Origin: a bacterium | GTDB lineage: Bacteria; Vulcanimicrobiota; Vulcanimicrobiia; Vulcanimicrobiales; SCRA01 | Reading direction: 5' to 3' | DNA: 7,002 nucleotides | Assembly: GCA_028869325.1 (NCBI GenBank) | Contig: JAGWST010000176.1 | Location: 1-7,002, forward strand | Shown: positions 1 to 5,856 of the stretch, piece after piece | How the letters are laid out: the number at the start of each line of letters is the position of its first letter | How positions within the stretch are numbered: position 1 is the first letter of the stretch | Notes under the pieces: generated by a model | What the model saw: only the letters and a program-made list of their open reading frames with translations | What the model was told of the DNA's origin: nothing | Database searches by the model: none | Translations under genes and position numbers: made by a program

Positions 1-344
1 CAGAGGCCGCGGCGGCGCCGGCGCTGCGGCTGCGCGCGCAGATCGCGCGCATCTCGCGCGAGATCGCCGAGGGCCAGCGCCTGCGCGCCAGCGGTCCACG
101 CGCCGAGGCGGCGTTGGCGGAGCTCGCCGGACGGCTGCCGCGCAGCTCGTGGCTGACGGCGCTGGAGATCGCCGGCGACGGCACGCTGCGCATCTCCGGG
201 CGCGCCCCGGCCTTTGAGAGCGTGGGCAGCCTGCTCGCACAACTCGAGGCGATGGGCTCGGTGGGGACTCCGGCCTTGCTCGATGCGCAACGACCCGGGC
301 GCACGGGCTCGCTGCGCTTTCAGATCGAGACGCGCCGCCCGTAA
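1..344 (+). CDS. PilN-like type IV pilus inner-membrane assembly protein, C-terminal part (5' partial)
   Basis: The frame whose first full codon is at base 3 is open from the window edge to the TAA at 342-344, so the N-terminus lies outside. The visible 113 residues start with an Ala/Arg-rich helical stretch with alternating charges (likely coiled coil). A compact alpha/beta part follows: 'LPRSSWLTALEI', then 'DGTLRISGRAPAFESVGSLLAQLEAMG', ending in a beta strand 'GSLRFQIETRR'. This pattern (helical stalk, 'P..sWL..L', 'l.isG.a..f..v..ll..Le') is typical of the periplasmic end of PilN/fimbrial assembly proteins. These form the inner-membrane alignment complex with PilM and PilO in type IV pili, and are related to GspL of type II secretion. 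The family call rests on a weakly conserved region. PilO or another ferredoxin-like secretion protein is the main alternative. PilM- or PilO-type genes would be expected upstream of the window. Confidence 0.55.
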   Translation, partial: EAAAAPALRLRAQIARISREIAEGQRLRASGPRAEAALAELAGRLPRSSWLTALEIAGDGTLRISGRAPAFESVGSLLAQLEAMGSVGTPALLDAQRPGRTGSLRFQIETRRP

Positions 345-377
345 GGGAGCGGCACGACGACCGCGAAGTGGAGCCGC

Positions 378-1553
378 ATGCTGACCGAGACTACCGAACG
401 CGTCGTCGAATGGCGGCGTGCCATCCATCGTCACCCTGAGCCGGGCTTCGAGGAGCAGCGCACGGCGGAGCTGATCGAGCGCGTGCTCGGCGAAGCGGGC
501 ATCGAGCACCGGCGTCTGGCCAAAACCGGCGTGGTCGGCGTCGTTCGCGGCGCCCATCCCGGGCGCGTCGCCGGTCTGCGTGCCGACATGGATTGCCTCA
601 CGCTGGAGGAGCGCTCGGGCGAGCCGTTCGCCTCCGAGCGCCAAGGCTTGATGCACGCCTGCGGCCACGATGCGCACGTGGCGATGCTGCTGGGTGCGGC
701 GAGCGCGCTGGCACGGGAGCGCGCGAATCTGCACGGCAGCGTCGTCTGTATCTTCCAGCCGGCCGAAGAGGGGCCCGGCGGAGCGAAGCCGATGATCGCC
801 GAGGGCTGCCTCGACGATCCGAAGGTCGAAGCCATCGCGATGCTCCACGTGGACCCGCGCCTGGATACCGGTACGGTCGGCATCACCGCGGGCCCGACCA
901 ACGCCGCCACCGACGAGCTGCGCATCGAGATTCGCGGCGTCGGCGGCCACGGCGCGCATCCCCATCGCTCCGTCGACGCGATTCCGGCGGCGGCGAACGT
1001 GGTGCTGGCGCTGCAGAACGTCGTCGCGCGCGAGACGGATCCGCTGGGCTCGGTGGTGGTGACCATCGGCACGCTGGAGGGCGGCTACCGGCAGAACATC
1101 ATCGCCGATCGCGTGAAGATGTCCGGAACGATCCGCACGCTGGATGCCAACGTGCGCACGGCGACGCACCAGAAGATCGAGCGCATCGCCGAGCACGCGG
1201 CGGCGGCCTACGGCTGCACGGCCAGCGTGGAGCTTGGCTTCGGCTATCCGGCGCTGGTCAACGAGCCGGCGCTGACGCGCGCGTTCGCCGCCTACCTGAA
1301 GCCCAAGGCCCCCGAGCTGCGCGTTCTCGAGGATATGCTCCCCTCGATGGGCGGCGAGGACTTCTCGTTCTATGCCGAGCGCATCCCCGCCGTGGCCTGC
1401 CGTCTGGGCGTGCGCAACGAGGCGATCGGGGCGACGGCGATGATCCACAGCCCGGAGTTCAAGCTCGACGAAGCGGCGTTGGAGATCGGCGTGAAGATGC
1501 TGACCAACTTTGCGCGCGGCTTCGCGGCAGGGGAGTTCGCGGCGCCGCGCTAG
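378..1553 (+). CDS. M20-family metal-dependent amidohydrolase (hippurate hydrolase / N-acyl-amino-acid hydrolase type)
   Basis: A complete 391-residue protein, normal length for the M20D (HipO/AmhX/ILR1-like) group. These cytosolic enzymes hydrolyse the amide bond of N-acyl or N-aroyl amino acids using a two-metal centre. The expected motifs appear in order: 'GLRADMDCLTLEE' near residue 66, 'HACGHDAH' at 93-100 (metal ligands C95 and H97), 'FQPAEEG' at 126-132 (E130/E131), a ligand-like H157 in 'MLHVDP', the lid-domain segment 'GGHGAHPHRSVDAIP' at 189-203, 'GGYRQNIIAD' at 235-244, 'GTIRTLD' at 250-256, 'GGEDFSFY' at 325-332 and the last ligand H357 in 'IHSPEF'. No catalytic residue seems missing. 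The ATG at 378 has GGAG at 370-373, a rather short 4-base spacing. The gene begins 33 bases after the PilN-like gene, so cotranscription is possible. The substrate cannot be read from sequence; an N-acyl amino acid or peptide is likely. Confidence 0.9.
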   Translation: MLTETTERVVEWRRAIHRHPEPGFEEQRTAELIERVLGEAGIEHRRLAKTGVVGVVRGAHPGRVAGLRADMDCLTLEERSGEPFASERQGLMHACGHDAHVAMLLGAASALARERANLHGSVVCIFQPAEEGPGGAKPMIAEGCLDDPKVEAIAMLHVDPRLDTGTVGITAGPTNAATDELRIEIRGVGGHGAHPHRSVDAIPAAANVVLALQNVVARETDPLGSVVVTIGTLEGGYRQNIIADRVKMSGTIRTLDANVRTATHQKIERIAEHAAAAYGCTASVELGFGYPALVNEPALTRAFAAYLKPKAPELRVLEDMLPSMGGEDFSFYAERIPAVACRLGVRNEAIGATAMIHSPEFKLDEAALEIGVKMLTNFARGFAAGEFAAPR

Positions 1554-1567
1554 TTGTCGAGGGGCCG

Positions 1568-2185
1568 TCAGCGGTCGGGGCGGATGAACTCCAGCAGCCC
1601 CTCCAGGCCAATGTACTCGGTGGCTCCGACCATGCCGACCGGCTCGATGCGGCTGCGCACGACGCGCCCCGCCGCATCGAGCAGATCGTCGGCGAGGTGG
1701 ACGCGCACCACGCGCCCGATCACCAGGTGGCCGCTGCCGGGCTCTTCGCCCAGGTCGACGATGCGGTGCGTGACACACTCGAAGTTGATCGGCGACTCCG
1801 CGATGCGCGGCGGCCTGACCTCGAGCGAGGGCGCCGGCGTGACGCCCGCATGCTCGAACTCGTCCGTGGCGCCTGCCGAACGGTGCCACGAGCTGCGCGC
1901 ATGATCGAGATGGCCGCGCGTGACGAGATTGATCACGAACTCGCCGCTGGCCTCGATGTTGCGCAGGGTATCCTTCTTGACCTCGGGCGTGCGGCTACGG
2001 CGCAGGGGCGCGAAGGCGAGCGTCATCGGGCGCGCGCTGACCGGCATGAAGAAAGAGAAGGGAGCCAAGTTGCGCTCCCCGTCGGGGCTCAGCGTGGAGA
2101 CCCAGGCGATGGGTCGCGGCAGGATCGTATCGACCAGCAACTGGTAGGATTCGAGCCACGGCCGTTCGTCGGGAACGAGATTCAC
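1568..2185 (-). CDS. Flavin reductase-like FMN-binding split-barrel protein
   Basis: A 205-residue protein starting at a GTG (2185-2183) and ending in TGA at 1568. The start is well supported: it overlaps the hmgA stop as GTGA (2185-2182), and GAGGT lies at 2196-2192, six bases upstream. The same frame is open further upstream, but that part only mirrors hmgA. The sequence fits the flavin reductase (DIM6/NTAB) family. 'ILPRPIAWVSTLSPDGERN' at residues 21-39, 'NLAPFSFFMPVSARP' at 39-53 and 'KKDTLRNIEASGEFVINLV' from residue 70 form the usual FMN site, and 'ESPINFECVTHRIVDLG' follows. Members are cytosolic FMN-binding dimers: NAD(P)H:flavin reductases feeding a monooxygenase, or flavin enzymes in their own right. 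The 4-base overlap implies translational coupling with hmgA and a shared role in aromatic breakdown. No monooxygenase partner lies in the window, so its exact reaction is unknown. Confidence 0.85.
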   Translation of the reverse strand: MNLVPDERPWLESYQLLVDTILPRPIAWVSTLSPDGERNLAPFSFFMPVSARPMTLAFAPLRRSRTPEVKKDTLRNIEASGEFVINLVTRGHLDHARSSWHRSAGATDEFEHAGVTPAPSLEVRPPRIAESPINFECVTHRIVDLGEEPGSGHLVIGRVVRVHLADDLLDAAGRVVRSRIEPVGMVGATEYIGLEGLLEFIRPDR

Positions 2186-3348
2186 CGCACGACCTCGCTG
2201 CTGGCCCAGGATTTGAAGTAGGCGGCATCCTCGACGCCAAAGGCCTGCTCGCTCAAGCGCAGCGGCCGGAAGGTATCGACCATGACGGCGAGCTCGTCGG
2301 TGGCGGCGGCGCCGAGGCTGGCCTCCACGGCGCCGGGCTGCGGCCCGTGCCACGCCCCCGCGACGTGCAGCGTGATGGAGCCCTCCTCGATGCCGCGCCG
2401 GCTCATGAAGTTGCCGCTCACGTAGTAGAGCACCTCGTCGCAGTCGACGCTGGAGTGGTTGTAGGGAATCGGTACCGCGTGCCGGTCGAAGTCGAACGGC
2501 CGCGGCGCGAAGAGACAGAAGGCCGCGCCTGGCGCCTCGAAGACCTGATGTACCGGTGGCGGCAGGTGCAGGCGGCCAACCTGCGGCGCGAAGTCGGCGG
2601 CGTTGAAGGCGTACGGATAGCAGTACCCGTCCCAGCCGACCACGTCGAAGGGGTGATTCTGCAAGGTGTAGATGGCCGAGCGGCCGCGGCTGCTGACGCG
2701 CAGCTCGAATGCGCCGCGCTGATCGACCGGCGGACGCAGCGAGGGCGGGCGGAAGTCGCGCTCGTAGTACGGCGCGTGCTCCTCGAGCTGGCCGAAGGCA
2801 TTGCGATACTTCTTGGGGATGGAGATCGCTCCGCTGGACTCGTAGACCAGCATGCGCGTCGGCGTGCGCGGCTGCATGCGGTAGGTGGTGCCGCACGGGA
2901 TCAGCACGTAGTCGTGTTGGCGATAGGCGACCTCGCCGAGCGGCGTCTCCACGCAGCCCTCGCCCCAATGGATGAAGAGCAGCTCGTCGCCCGTGGCATT
3001 GCGGTAGAACCACGTCATCGGCTCACTGGCCTGGGCGATCGAGAGGACGATTTCGTCGTTGCCCAGCAGCGGCACGCGCGCCTCGACGGCGTTGCCCGTG
3101 CTCTGGATATGCTTTGCGCGCAGGTGCCGGTTGAGCAACGGATCGTTGGGATGGAAGCGCGCGAGAGGGCGATCCCACGCCGTCACGTTCAACGTCGCGG
3201 TTGGCGGATAGAGGTGGTAGAGCAGGGCGTAGACGCTCTCGAAGCCCTTGGTGGAGAAGAGCTCCTCGGCGTGCAGGCTGCCGTCGGCTTTCCGGAACTG
3301 CGTGTGGCGCCGCTCCGGGAGCTCGCCCTGGCGTACGTAGAAAGGCAT
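2182..3348 (-). CDS. hmgA: Homogentisate 1,2-dioxygenase
   Basis: A 388-residue cytosolic non-haem Fe(II) dioxygenase that opens the ring of homogentisate to maleylacetoacetate in tyrosine/phenylalanine breakdown. The N-terminus 'MPFYVRQGELP' with 'RRHTQFRK' at residues 13-20 and 'LLYHLYPPT' at 42-50 is characteristic of the shorter bacterial HmgA form; eukaryotic and pseudomonad enzymes run about 430-445 residues. The C-terminal cupin has likely iron ligands H298 and E305 in 'YNHSSVDCDEVLYY' and H334 in 'AWHGPQPG', corresponding to human H335, E341 and H371. H261 in 'RLHLPPPVH' is my memory-based match to the active-site H292. The 'HPFDVVGWDGYCYPYAFN' segment matches the human 'AWHGNYTPYKYN' region. 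The ATG at 3348 has AGGAG about ten bases upstream on the minus strand. The flavin reductase-like gene is coupled downstream. Neither fumarylacetoacetase nor hydroxyphenylpyruvate dioxygenase is in the window. Confidence 0.9.
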   Translation of the reverse strand: MPFYVRQGELPERRHTQFRKADGSLHAEELFSTKGFESVYALLYHLYPPTATLNVTAWDRPLARFHPNDPLLNRHLRAKHIQSTGNAVEARVPLLGNDEIVLSIAQASEPMTWFYRNATGDELLFIHWGEGCVETPLGEVAYRQHDYVLIPCGTTYRMQPRTPTRMLVYESSGAISIPKKYRNAFGQLEEHAPYYERDFRPPSLRPPVDQRGAFELRVSSRGRSAIYTLQNHPFDVVGWDGYCYPYAFNAADFAPQVGRLHLPPPVHQVFEAPGAAFCLFAPRPFDFDRHAVPIPYNHSSVDCDEVLYYVSGNFMSRRGIEEGSITLHVAGAWHGPQPGAVEASLGAAATDELAVMVDTFRPLRLSEQAFGVEDAAYFKSWASSEVVR

Positions 3349-3450
3349 GGCCCTGGCTCTCCTCGTCTCGCTTGCGTGCTGGTGGACCGTACGGAGTTGC
3401 TTCGGCTTCGCGGGGGCGGAAATCTTCGTGCGGATGCCTAACCGTCCGCC
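3349..3450. promoter_or_regulatory. Divergent intergenic region between hmgA and the SRPBCC gene
   Basis: These 102 bases must carry the start signals for both hmgA (leftward) and the SRPBCC gene (rightward) unless one is transcribed from elsewhere. I find only the hmgA ribosome binding site (AGGAG on the minus strand) and a short inverted repeat GCGGA/TCCGC (3430-3434 and 3445-3449) just before the SRPBCC start. No -10/-35 pair convinces me on either strand. Confidence 0.4.
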
Positions 3451-3915
3451 ATGGTCCAGGCCAGTGAGGAGATCGCCTCAGATGCCGGCGCTGCCTTCGC
3501 CTTGCTTTGCGAGGTGGAGAAGTGGCCGGTCTGGCTCTCCCTAGCGCGCAGCGTTCGTCGCGTCGACTCGGGGGCCGCGCTAGGGACGGGGAGCGAGATC
3601 GCCATCCATGCCCCGCTGCTGGGGCACGACGAGGAGCTCTATGTCGTCGAGCGCTTCATCGACGGCCACCTGCTTTACCTGGAGAGCGCCTACTCGTGCC
3701 GCCGCTCGTGGGAGTTTCGTATCGAGCGCAAGGGAGCGCGCGGCCGCATCAACGTGACGCTCGCCTACGCGACCTACGGCGGTTGGCTCGGCGCGCGGCT
3801 CGATCGCTTGGGGAGAGCGCGCAGGGCCGCCGCGGCCTTAGCGGCATCCGTGGTGCACTTCAAGGGGTTGGTGGAGTTCGAGAACCATCCCAACCGCGTG
3901 CTCGCCGACTTTTAG
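3451..3915 (+). CDS. SRPBCC-fold (START/Bet v1-like) small protein
   Basis: A 154-residue soluble protein with the pattern of the SRPBCC/polyketide cyclase superfamily, helix-grip folds with a deep hydrophobic pocket. The N-terminal strand 'VQASEEIASDAGAAFALLCEVEKWPVWLS' (residues 2-30) has the typical 'a....v..v...W..W' signature. 'GTGSEIAI' and strands ending in 'SRRSWEFRIERKG'-like sequence follow, then a long C-terminal helix including 'ARRAAAALAASVVHFKGLVEFE' that would cover the pocket. The ATG at 3451 is the only reasonable start, because an in-frame TAA lies at 3439-3441. I see no convincing Shine-Dalgarno sequence before it. The gene is divergent from hmgA across 102 bases. The ligand and role are unknown, and a link to aromatic metabolism is only suggested by position. 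The gene ends in TAG at 3913-3915, inside an inverted repeat that also overlaps the next promoter. Confidence 0.75.
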   Translation: MVQASEEIASDAGAAFALLCEVEKWPVWLSLARSVRRVDSGAALGTGSEIAIHAPLLGHDEELYVVERFIDGHLLYLESAYSCRRSWEFRIERKGARGRINVTLAYATYGGWLGARLDRLGRARRAAAALAASVVHFKGLVEFENHPNRVLADF

Positions 3916-3938
3916 CAGTCGTTGACGCTGGCTGCTAA
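3912..3938. repeat. Inverted repeat over the SRPBCC stop codon and the fmdB -35 box
   Basis: TTAGCAG at 3912-3918 is exactly complementary to CTGCTAA at 3932-3938, with 13 bases between. The pair encloses the -35 box (3922-3927) and takes in the TAG stop codon (3913-3915) of the preceding gene. It could be a repressor site for the fmdB promoter or a weak hairpin at the end of the upstream transcript. No T-tract follows, so a classical Rho-independent terminator is unlikely. A 7-base arm can also arise by chance. Confidence 0.35.
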
Positions 3939-3951
3939 GGTTCGGTAGAAT
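3922..3951 (+). promoter_or_regulatory. Sigma-70-type promoter of the fmdB-like operon
   Basis: TTGACG at 3922-3927 matches the -35 consensus at five of six positions. TAGAAT at 3946-3951 matches the -10 consensus at five of six, with an 18-base spacer. Transcription would start near 3957-3960, giving a leader of about 30 bases that contains the AAAGGAG ribosome binding site. It is the best promoter in the window and stands out in DNA this GC-rich. Assignment is by eye against the general consensus. Confidence 0.65.
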
Positions 3952-3988
3952 AGGGCCAGTTCGTGCCCCGCCGCAAAGGAGTTCCCGC

Positions 3989-4327
3989 GTGCCGCTCTAC
4001 GAGTACGTGTGCCAAGAGTGCCGGACCCGTCATGACATCCGCCACGGATTCGATGACCGGGCCGGCCCATGCCCGGCATGCGGCGCCACACTCGAGCGCG
4101 TCTTCCATGTCGGCGGGATCCACTTCAAGGGCACCGGCTTCTACACGACCGACTACAAGCGCGGCGCCGGGGCCAACGGCTCGGCGGGCGGGTCTTCATC
4201 GGAGCCCGCCGCGAGCGCCAAGAGCGACGGGGCGGCCAAGAGCGACGGCGCCGCCAAGAGCGACGGCGCCGCCAAGAGCGACGGCACGGCCGCTCCGGCG
4301 GCAAAGTCGAACGAGAAGAGCGCCTAA
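3989..4327 (+). CDS. FmdB-family zinc ribbon protein with a repetitive Lys/Ser/Asp/Gly/Ala tail
   Basis: A 112-residue protein starting at GTG 3989, with a near-perfect AAAGGAG at 3975-3981 seven bases upstream. The N-terminus 'MPLYEYVCQECRTRHD' is the hallmark of the FmdB/CxxC_CxxC_SSSS putative regulatory protein family. C8/C11 and C28/C31 ('CPACG') form the zinc ribbon, followed by the family's conserved 'RVFHVGGIHFKGTGFYTTDY' region at about residues 38-57. Members are small zinc ribbons of unclear biochemical role; the name comes from a gene next to a formamidase and does not show function. Residues after about 60 are low-complexity, Ala/Ser/Lys/Asp/Gly-rich and contain four copies of a six-residue unit (A-K-S-D-G-A type, 77-100). 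Such tails are common in this family, but this one is visibly a DNA tandem repeat. It is the first gene of an operon with the membrane protein three bases downstream. Confidence 0.88.
   Translation: MPLYEYVCQECRTRHDIRHGFDDRAGPCPACGATLERVFHVGGIHFKGTGFYTTDYKRGAGANGSAGGSSSEPAASAKSDGAAKSDGAAKSDGAAKSDGTAAPAAKSNEKSA
4217..4288 (+). repeat. Four in-frame 18-bp tandem repeats in the fmdB-like gene
   Basis: Four adjacent 18-base units run 4217-4234, 4235-4252, 4253-4270 and 4271-4288. Each begins GCCAAGAGCGACGG. Units 2 and 3 are identical, and units 1 and 4 differ from them only in the last bases (GGGCG and CACG endings). The unit length is a multiple of three, so copy-number changes would lengthen or shorten the protein tail by six residues without breaking the frame. 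The near-identity at the DNA level suggests recent duplication by slippage. Confidence 0.92.
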
Positions 4328-4330
4328 GCG

Positions 4331-4672
4331 ATGACCGCCCACGCGATCGCGGGTCTGGTGACGCTCGCGCTGGTGGTGCTCGTCTTCATCGTGGTGGCGG
4401 CCGTGGGGTTGCGGCTGGCGTTGCGGGTGAGGCGCATGCGCCGGCGCATCAATCAGCCGGTCGTGCTTCGTCTGGCCGGTGCCGCCGGTGAGCTGCGCCT
4501 TCGCATCGAGGGCTCGCGTCAGACCGGCAAGGCCTTGGTTGCGCGCGCGAGGCAGGCGGTGGAGCATCTGCGCGCCGTGGACGGAGAGCGCCGCAGGCTC
4601 GGCAGGCAGGTTGCCTCGGCGGTGGCCCAGATCTTGGCCGAGCTGCGCGCGATTCGCAACCTGCTGACCTAG
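4331..4672 (+). CDS. Small single-pass membrane protein with a basic helical tail, function unknown
   Basis: A 113-residue protein that I do not recognise as a named family. It has a hydrophobic N-terminal segment at about residues 5-31 ('IAGLVTLALVVLVFIVVAAVG') followed at once by a strongly basic stretch ('RLALRVRRMRRRIN', 28-41). Such an arrangement fits a signal-anchor with a cytoplasmic C-terminus. The remaining 70 residues are Ala/Leu/Arg/Glu-rich and predicted helical, possibly coiled coil ('ARQAVEHLRAVDGERRRLGRQV'), like small stalk-type membrane proteins. The ATG at 4331 follows the fmdB-like stop by three bases, so cotranscription and probable translational coupling are expected; only a weak GAGAAG lies upstream. 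The TAG at 4670-4672 is inside a strong hairpin. Coding is supported by operon position and the clear membrane segment rather than by homology. Confidence 0.7.
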   Translation: MTAHAIAGLVTLALVVLVFIVVAAVGLRLALRVRRMRRRINQPVVLRLAGAAGELRLRIEGSRQTGKALVARARQAVEHLRAVDGERRRLGRQVASAVAQILAELRAIRNLLT

Positions 4673-4683
4673 CAGGTTGCGGA
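4653..4683. terminator. Strong hairpin over the stop codon, probable end of the fmdB operon
   Basis: TTCGCAACCTGCT at 4653-4665 pairs with AGCAGGTTGCGGA at 4671-4683 around a five-base loop (GACCT). The central 11 pairs are perfect Watson-Crick; one G-U pair and a terminal T-A pair extend the stem to 13. The TAG of the membrane-protein gene spans the loop-stem junction. The hairpin lies between convergent genes, where a two-way terminator is expected. No T-run follows on either strand, so if it terminates, it would not be by the standard hairpin-plus-U-tract mode. Protection of the mRNA 3' end is an alternative. Confidence 0.55.
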
Positions 4684-4724
4684 AGGGCTGCGGCGCTTTG
4701 GCTGCATCTCTTTGTCGCTGCCTG

Positions 4725-5213
4725 CTAACGCTCGAGTGCTGGGCCGCCACGCTTCGTGCCGTTTATCCGGGAGGCCGTGACCTTGGCCACGCTGCGCGCT
4801 TGGCCGCCACGGCGGCCAATCTCCGCAAGCCACGCGCGCCCGTGTTCGGCCGTGAGTGGATAGACGAAGATGCCGCGCCCGCAAACACTCTCGCGAGCAG
4901 CATAGTCGAAGCACCCATAAGCAAGCACCTCGAGGATCCTGGCCGCCCGTTCAGGATCACGTTGCGGTAGAGCGTTACGGGCGACCGCGTAGACGACGTT
5001 CCCTTCGTCATCGACGGTACGCCCATGCCCTGGCTCGCTCCAGAGTAGGACCCGCGCCTGCGGCCCGCCCCTCACACGATACCGAATGCCGGCGCGCTGC
5101 GCGATCTCGGCAACGGTGACACCGGAGGTCTTCGCCCGCTTCAGCACGCGGTGGCGCTCGCGGCCATGCAGCGGTCGCGCGGCGGGGATATCGAGATTAG
5201 AGCGATAGACCAC
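4725..5213 (-). CDS. Unrecognised small protein paired with the nucleotidyltransferase; candidate antitoxin or partner
   Basis: The preferred start is GTG at 5213-5211, giving 162 residues. GGAGGT at 5229-5224 lies ten bases upstream, and the gene would overlap the end of the nucleotidyltransferase gene by 17 bases. The frame is open to an ATG at 5288 (187 residues), but those extra residues overlap the upstream gene more deeply and look like out-of-frame sequence. I do not recognise the family. Visible features in the 162-residue numbering: a basic N-terminal region with a possible helix-turn-helix-like stretch 'SGVTVAEIAQRAG', a strand-rich middle 'ARVLLWSEPGHGRTVDDEGNVVYAVA', and an amphipathic helix 'ERAARILEVLAYGCFDYAARES'. 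The C-terminus 'GRRGGQARSVAKVTASRINGT' resembles Gly/Lys/Arg-rich tails seen on many small bacterial proteins. Overlap and shared strand imply cotranscription with the nucleotidyltransferase. The antitoxin role is inference from context only. Confidence 0.65.
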   Translation of the reverse strand: MVYRSNLDIPAARPLHGRERHRVLKRAKTSGVTVAEIAQRAGIRYRVRGGPQARVLLWSEPGHGRTVDDEGNVVYAVARNALPQRDPERAARILEVLAYGCFDYAARESVCGRGIFVYPLTAEHGRAWLAEIGRRGGQARSVAKVTASRINGTKRGGPALER

Positions 5214-5850
5214 CGAGCTCGTGACCTCCGAGACGTCGAATATGCGCGAGATGGTTGTCGAACGTGCGACGGAGACGGCTGCCGTCATGCGGATTTAACC
5301 CCATGCGCTGGAAGATGTCACGTCTTCGCCCAAGGTCGTCCAGCAGCTCCAGGCGCTTTTCGTCCAAGTGCGGCGCGAGGAGCGCCTTGCGTGGTGCGCG
5401 CAGGAGCGATACAAGGCGGGCGAGGTCGCGCAGATCCTTCTCCCCCTTGGCGCTCCCTCGCCGGTCGCCGGCGGCATCGAGTTTTAGGACCAGGAGGTGC
5501 TCCAGCGCGGCCACTCGGATGCCCTCGATCTCCTGTGAGTGGGCCGCGATCTCGTCGTACGGAATGGCGAGGCGGTGCTGGCGCTCCACGTACAGGTCGA
5601 AATCCTCGCCGTCGACGAGGACCGAATCCTTGCCGAGACGCTCGTTGCGTACAACCTCGTAGCGATCGCGCATCTCGTTCTTGCCGGCAAGCGAGAGGTA
5701 GAGATCCGCGTCGTGGCTCGATTCTTCGAGCGCCGGGTTTGAGCGCTTGGCATGTTGGGCCACGGCGACGCCGCCGATGAAAACCGCATCAGGGAACTCC
5801 TGCGAGATCCCACGGGCAAGCGATTGGAGGCGCTCCCAATTCTGCTCCAT
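5197..5850 (-). CDS. Nucleotidyltransferase-fold protein (AbiEii/MNT-like), candidate toxin
   Basis: A 217-residue protein with the signs of the DNA polymerase beta-like nucleotidyltransferase superfamily. 'VFIGGVAVAQH' at residues 23-33 gives the GG motif, 'SHDADLYLS' at 45-53 the paired acidic residues D47 and D49, and 'EDFDLYVER' at 82-90 the likely third acidic residue D85. The segment 'LEHLLVLKLDAAGDRRGSAKGEKDLRDLARL' (116-146) is the typical helical part (K123, D129-R130, K138-D139, D142) seen in AbiEii-type and related enzymes. All catalytic positions appear intact. Such proteins transfer nucleotides to RNA or protein targets; several act as toxins in type IV-like or HEPN/MNT modules. 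I cannot assign the subfamily. The ATG at 5850 lacks a Shine-Dalgarno sequence, consistent with the leaderless promoter seen just upstream. It overlaps the partner gene. In classical AbiE the antitoxin gene comes first, so the order here is reversed. Confidence 0.82.
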   Translation of the reverse strand: MEQNWERLQSLARGISQEFPDAVFIGGVAVAQHAKRSNPALEESSHDADLYLSLAGKNEMRDRYEVVRNERLGKDSVLVDGEDFDLYVERQHRLAIPYDEIAAHSQEIEGIRVAALEHLLVLKLDAAGDRRGSAKGEKDLRDLARLVSLLRAPRKALLAPHLDEKRLELLDDLGRRRDIFQRMGLNPHDGSRLRRTFDNHLAHIRRLGGHELGGLSL

Positions 5851-5856
5851 GCCAGG

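Noticed and set aside
1554..1567. Terminator between the convergent amidohydrolase and flavin reductase genes.
   Set aside because: Only 14 bases separate the stops and I find no stem-loop or T-run on either strand.
593..2221. A 542-codon open frame on the plus strand across the amidohydrolase end and antisense to the flavin reductase gene.
   Set aside because: Its product is an Arg/Ala/Gly-rich low-complexity string, it runs through two well-supported genes, and high GC makes stop-free alternative frames common.
2186..3013. Upstream extension of the flavin reductase frame (to 481 residues) as a fusion protein.
   Set aside because: The extra part overlaps hmgA out of frame and is Arg-rich nonsense. 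The GTG at 2185 with a ribosome binding site and the GTGA overlap gives a family-length protein.
2347..3441. A 364-codon open frame antisense to hmgA.
   Set aside because: It lies almost wholly opposite a confident homogentisate dioxygenase and its product has no recognisable motif; it mirrors the codon bias of hmgA.
3430..3449. Inverted repeat GCGGA/TCCGC before the SRPBCC start as an operator.
   Set aside because: Five-base arms with a ten-base gap are expected by chance in DNA this GC-rich, and no promoter is visible nearby.
4217..4288. CRISPR-like array.
   Set aside because: The 18-base units are directly adjacent with no spacers and encode a protein tail in frame.
4196..4750. A 184-codon open frame on the minus strand opposite the FmdB and membrane-protein genes.
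   Set aside because: It includes the complement of the 18-bp repeats and shows no domain; the plus-strand genes have promoter, ribosome binding site and family motifs.
5151..5780. A 209-codon plus-strand open frame opposite the nucleotidyltransferase.
   Set aside because: Its Arg/Gly/Pro-rich product lacks motifs and it is antisense to an intact nucleotidyltransferase.
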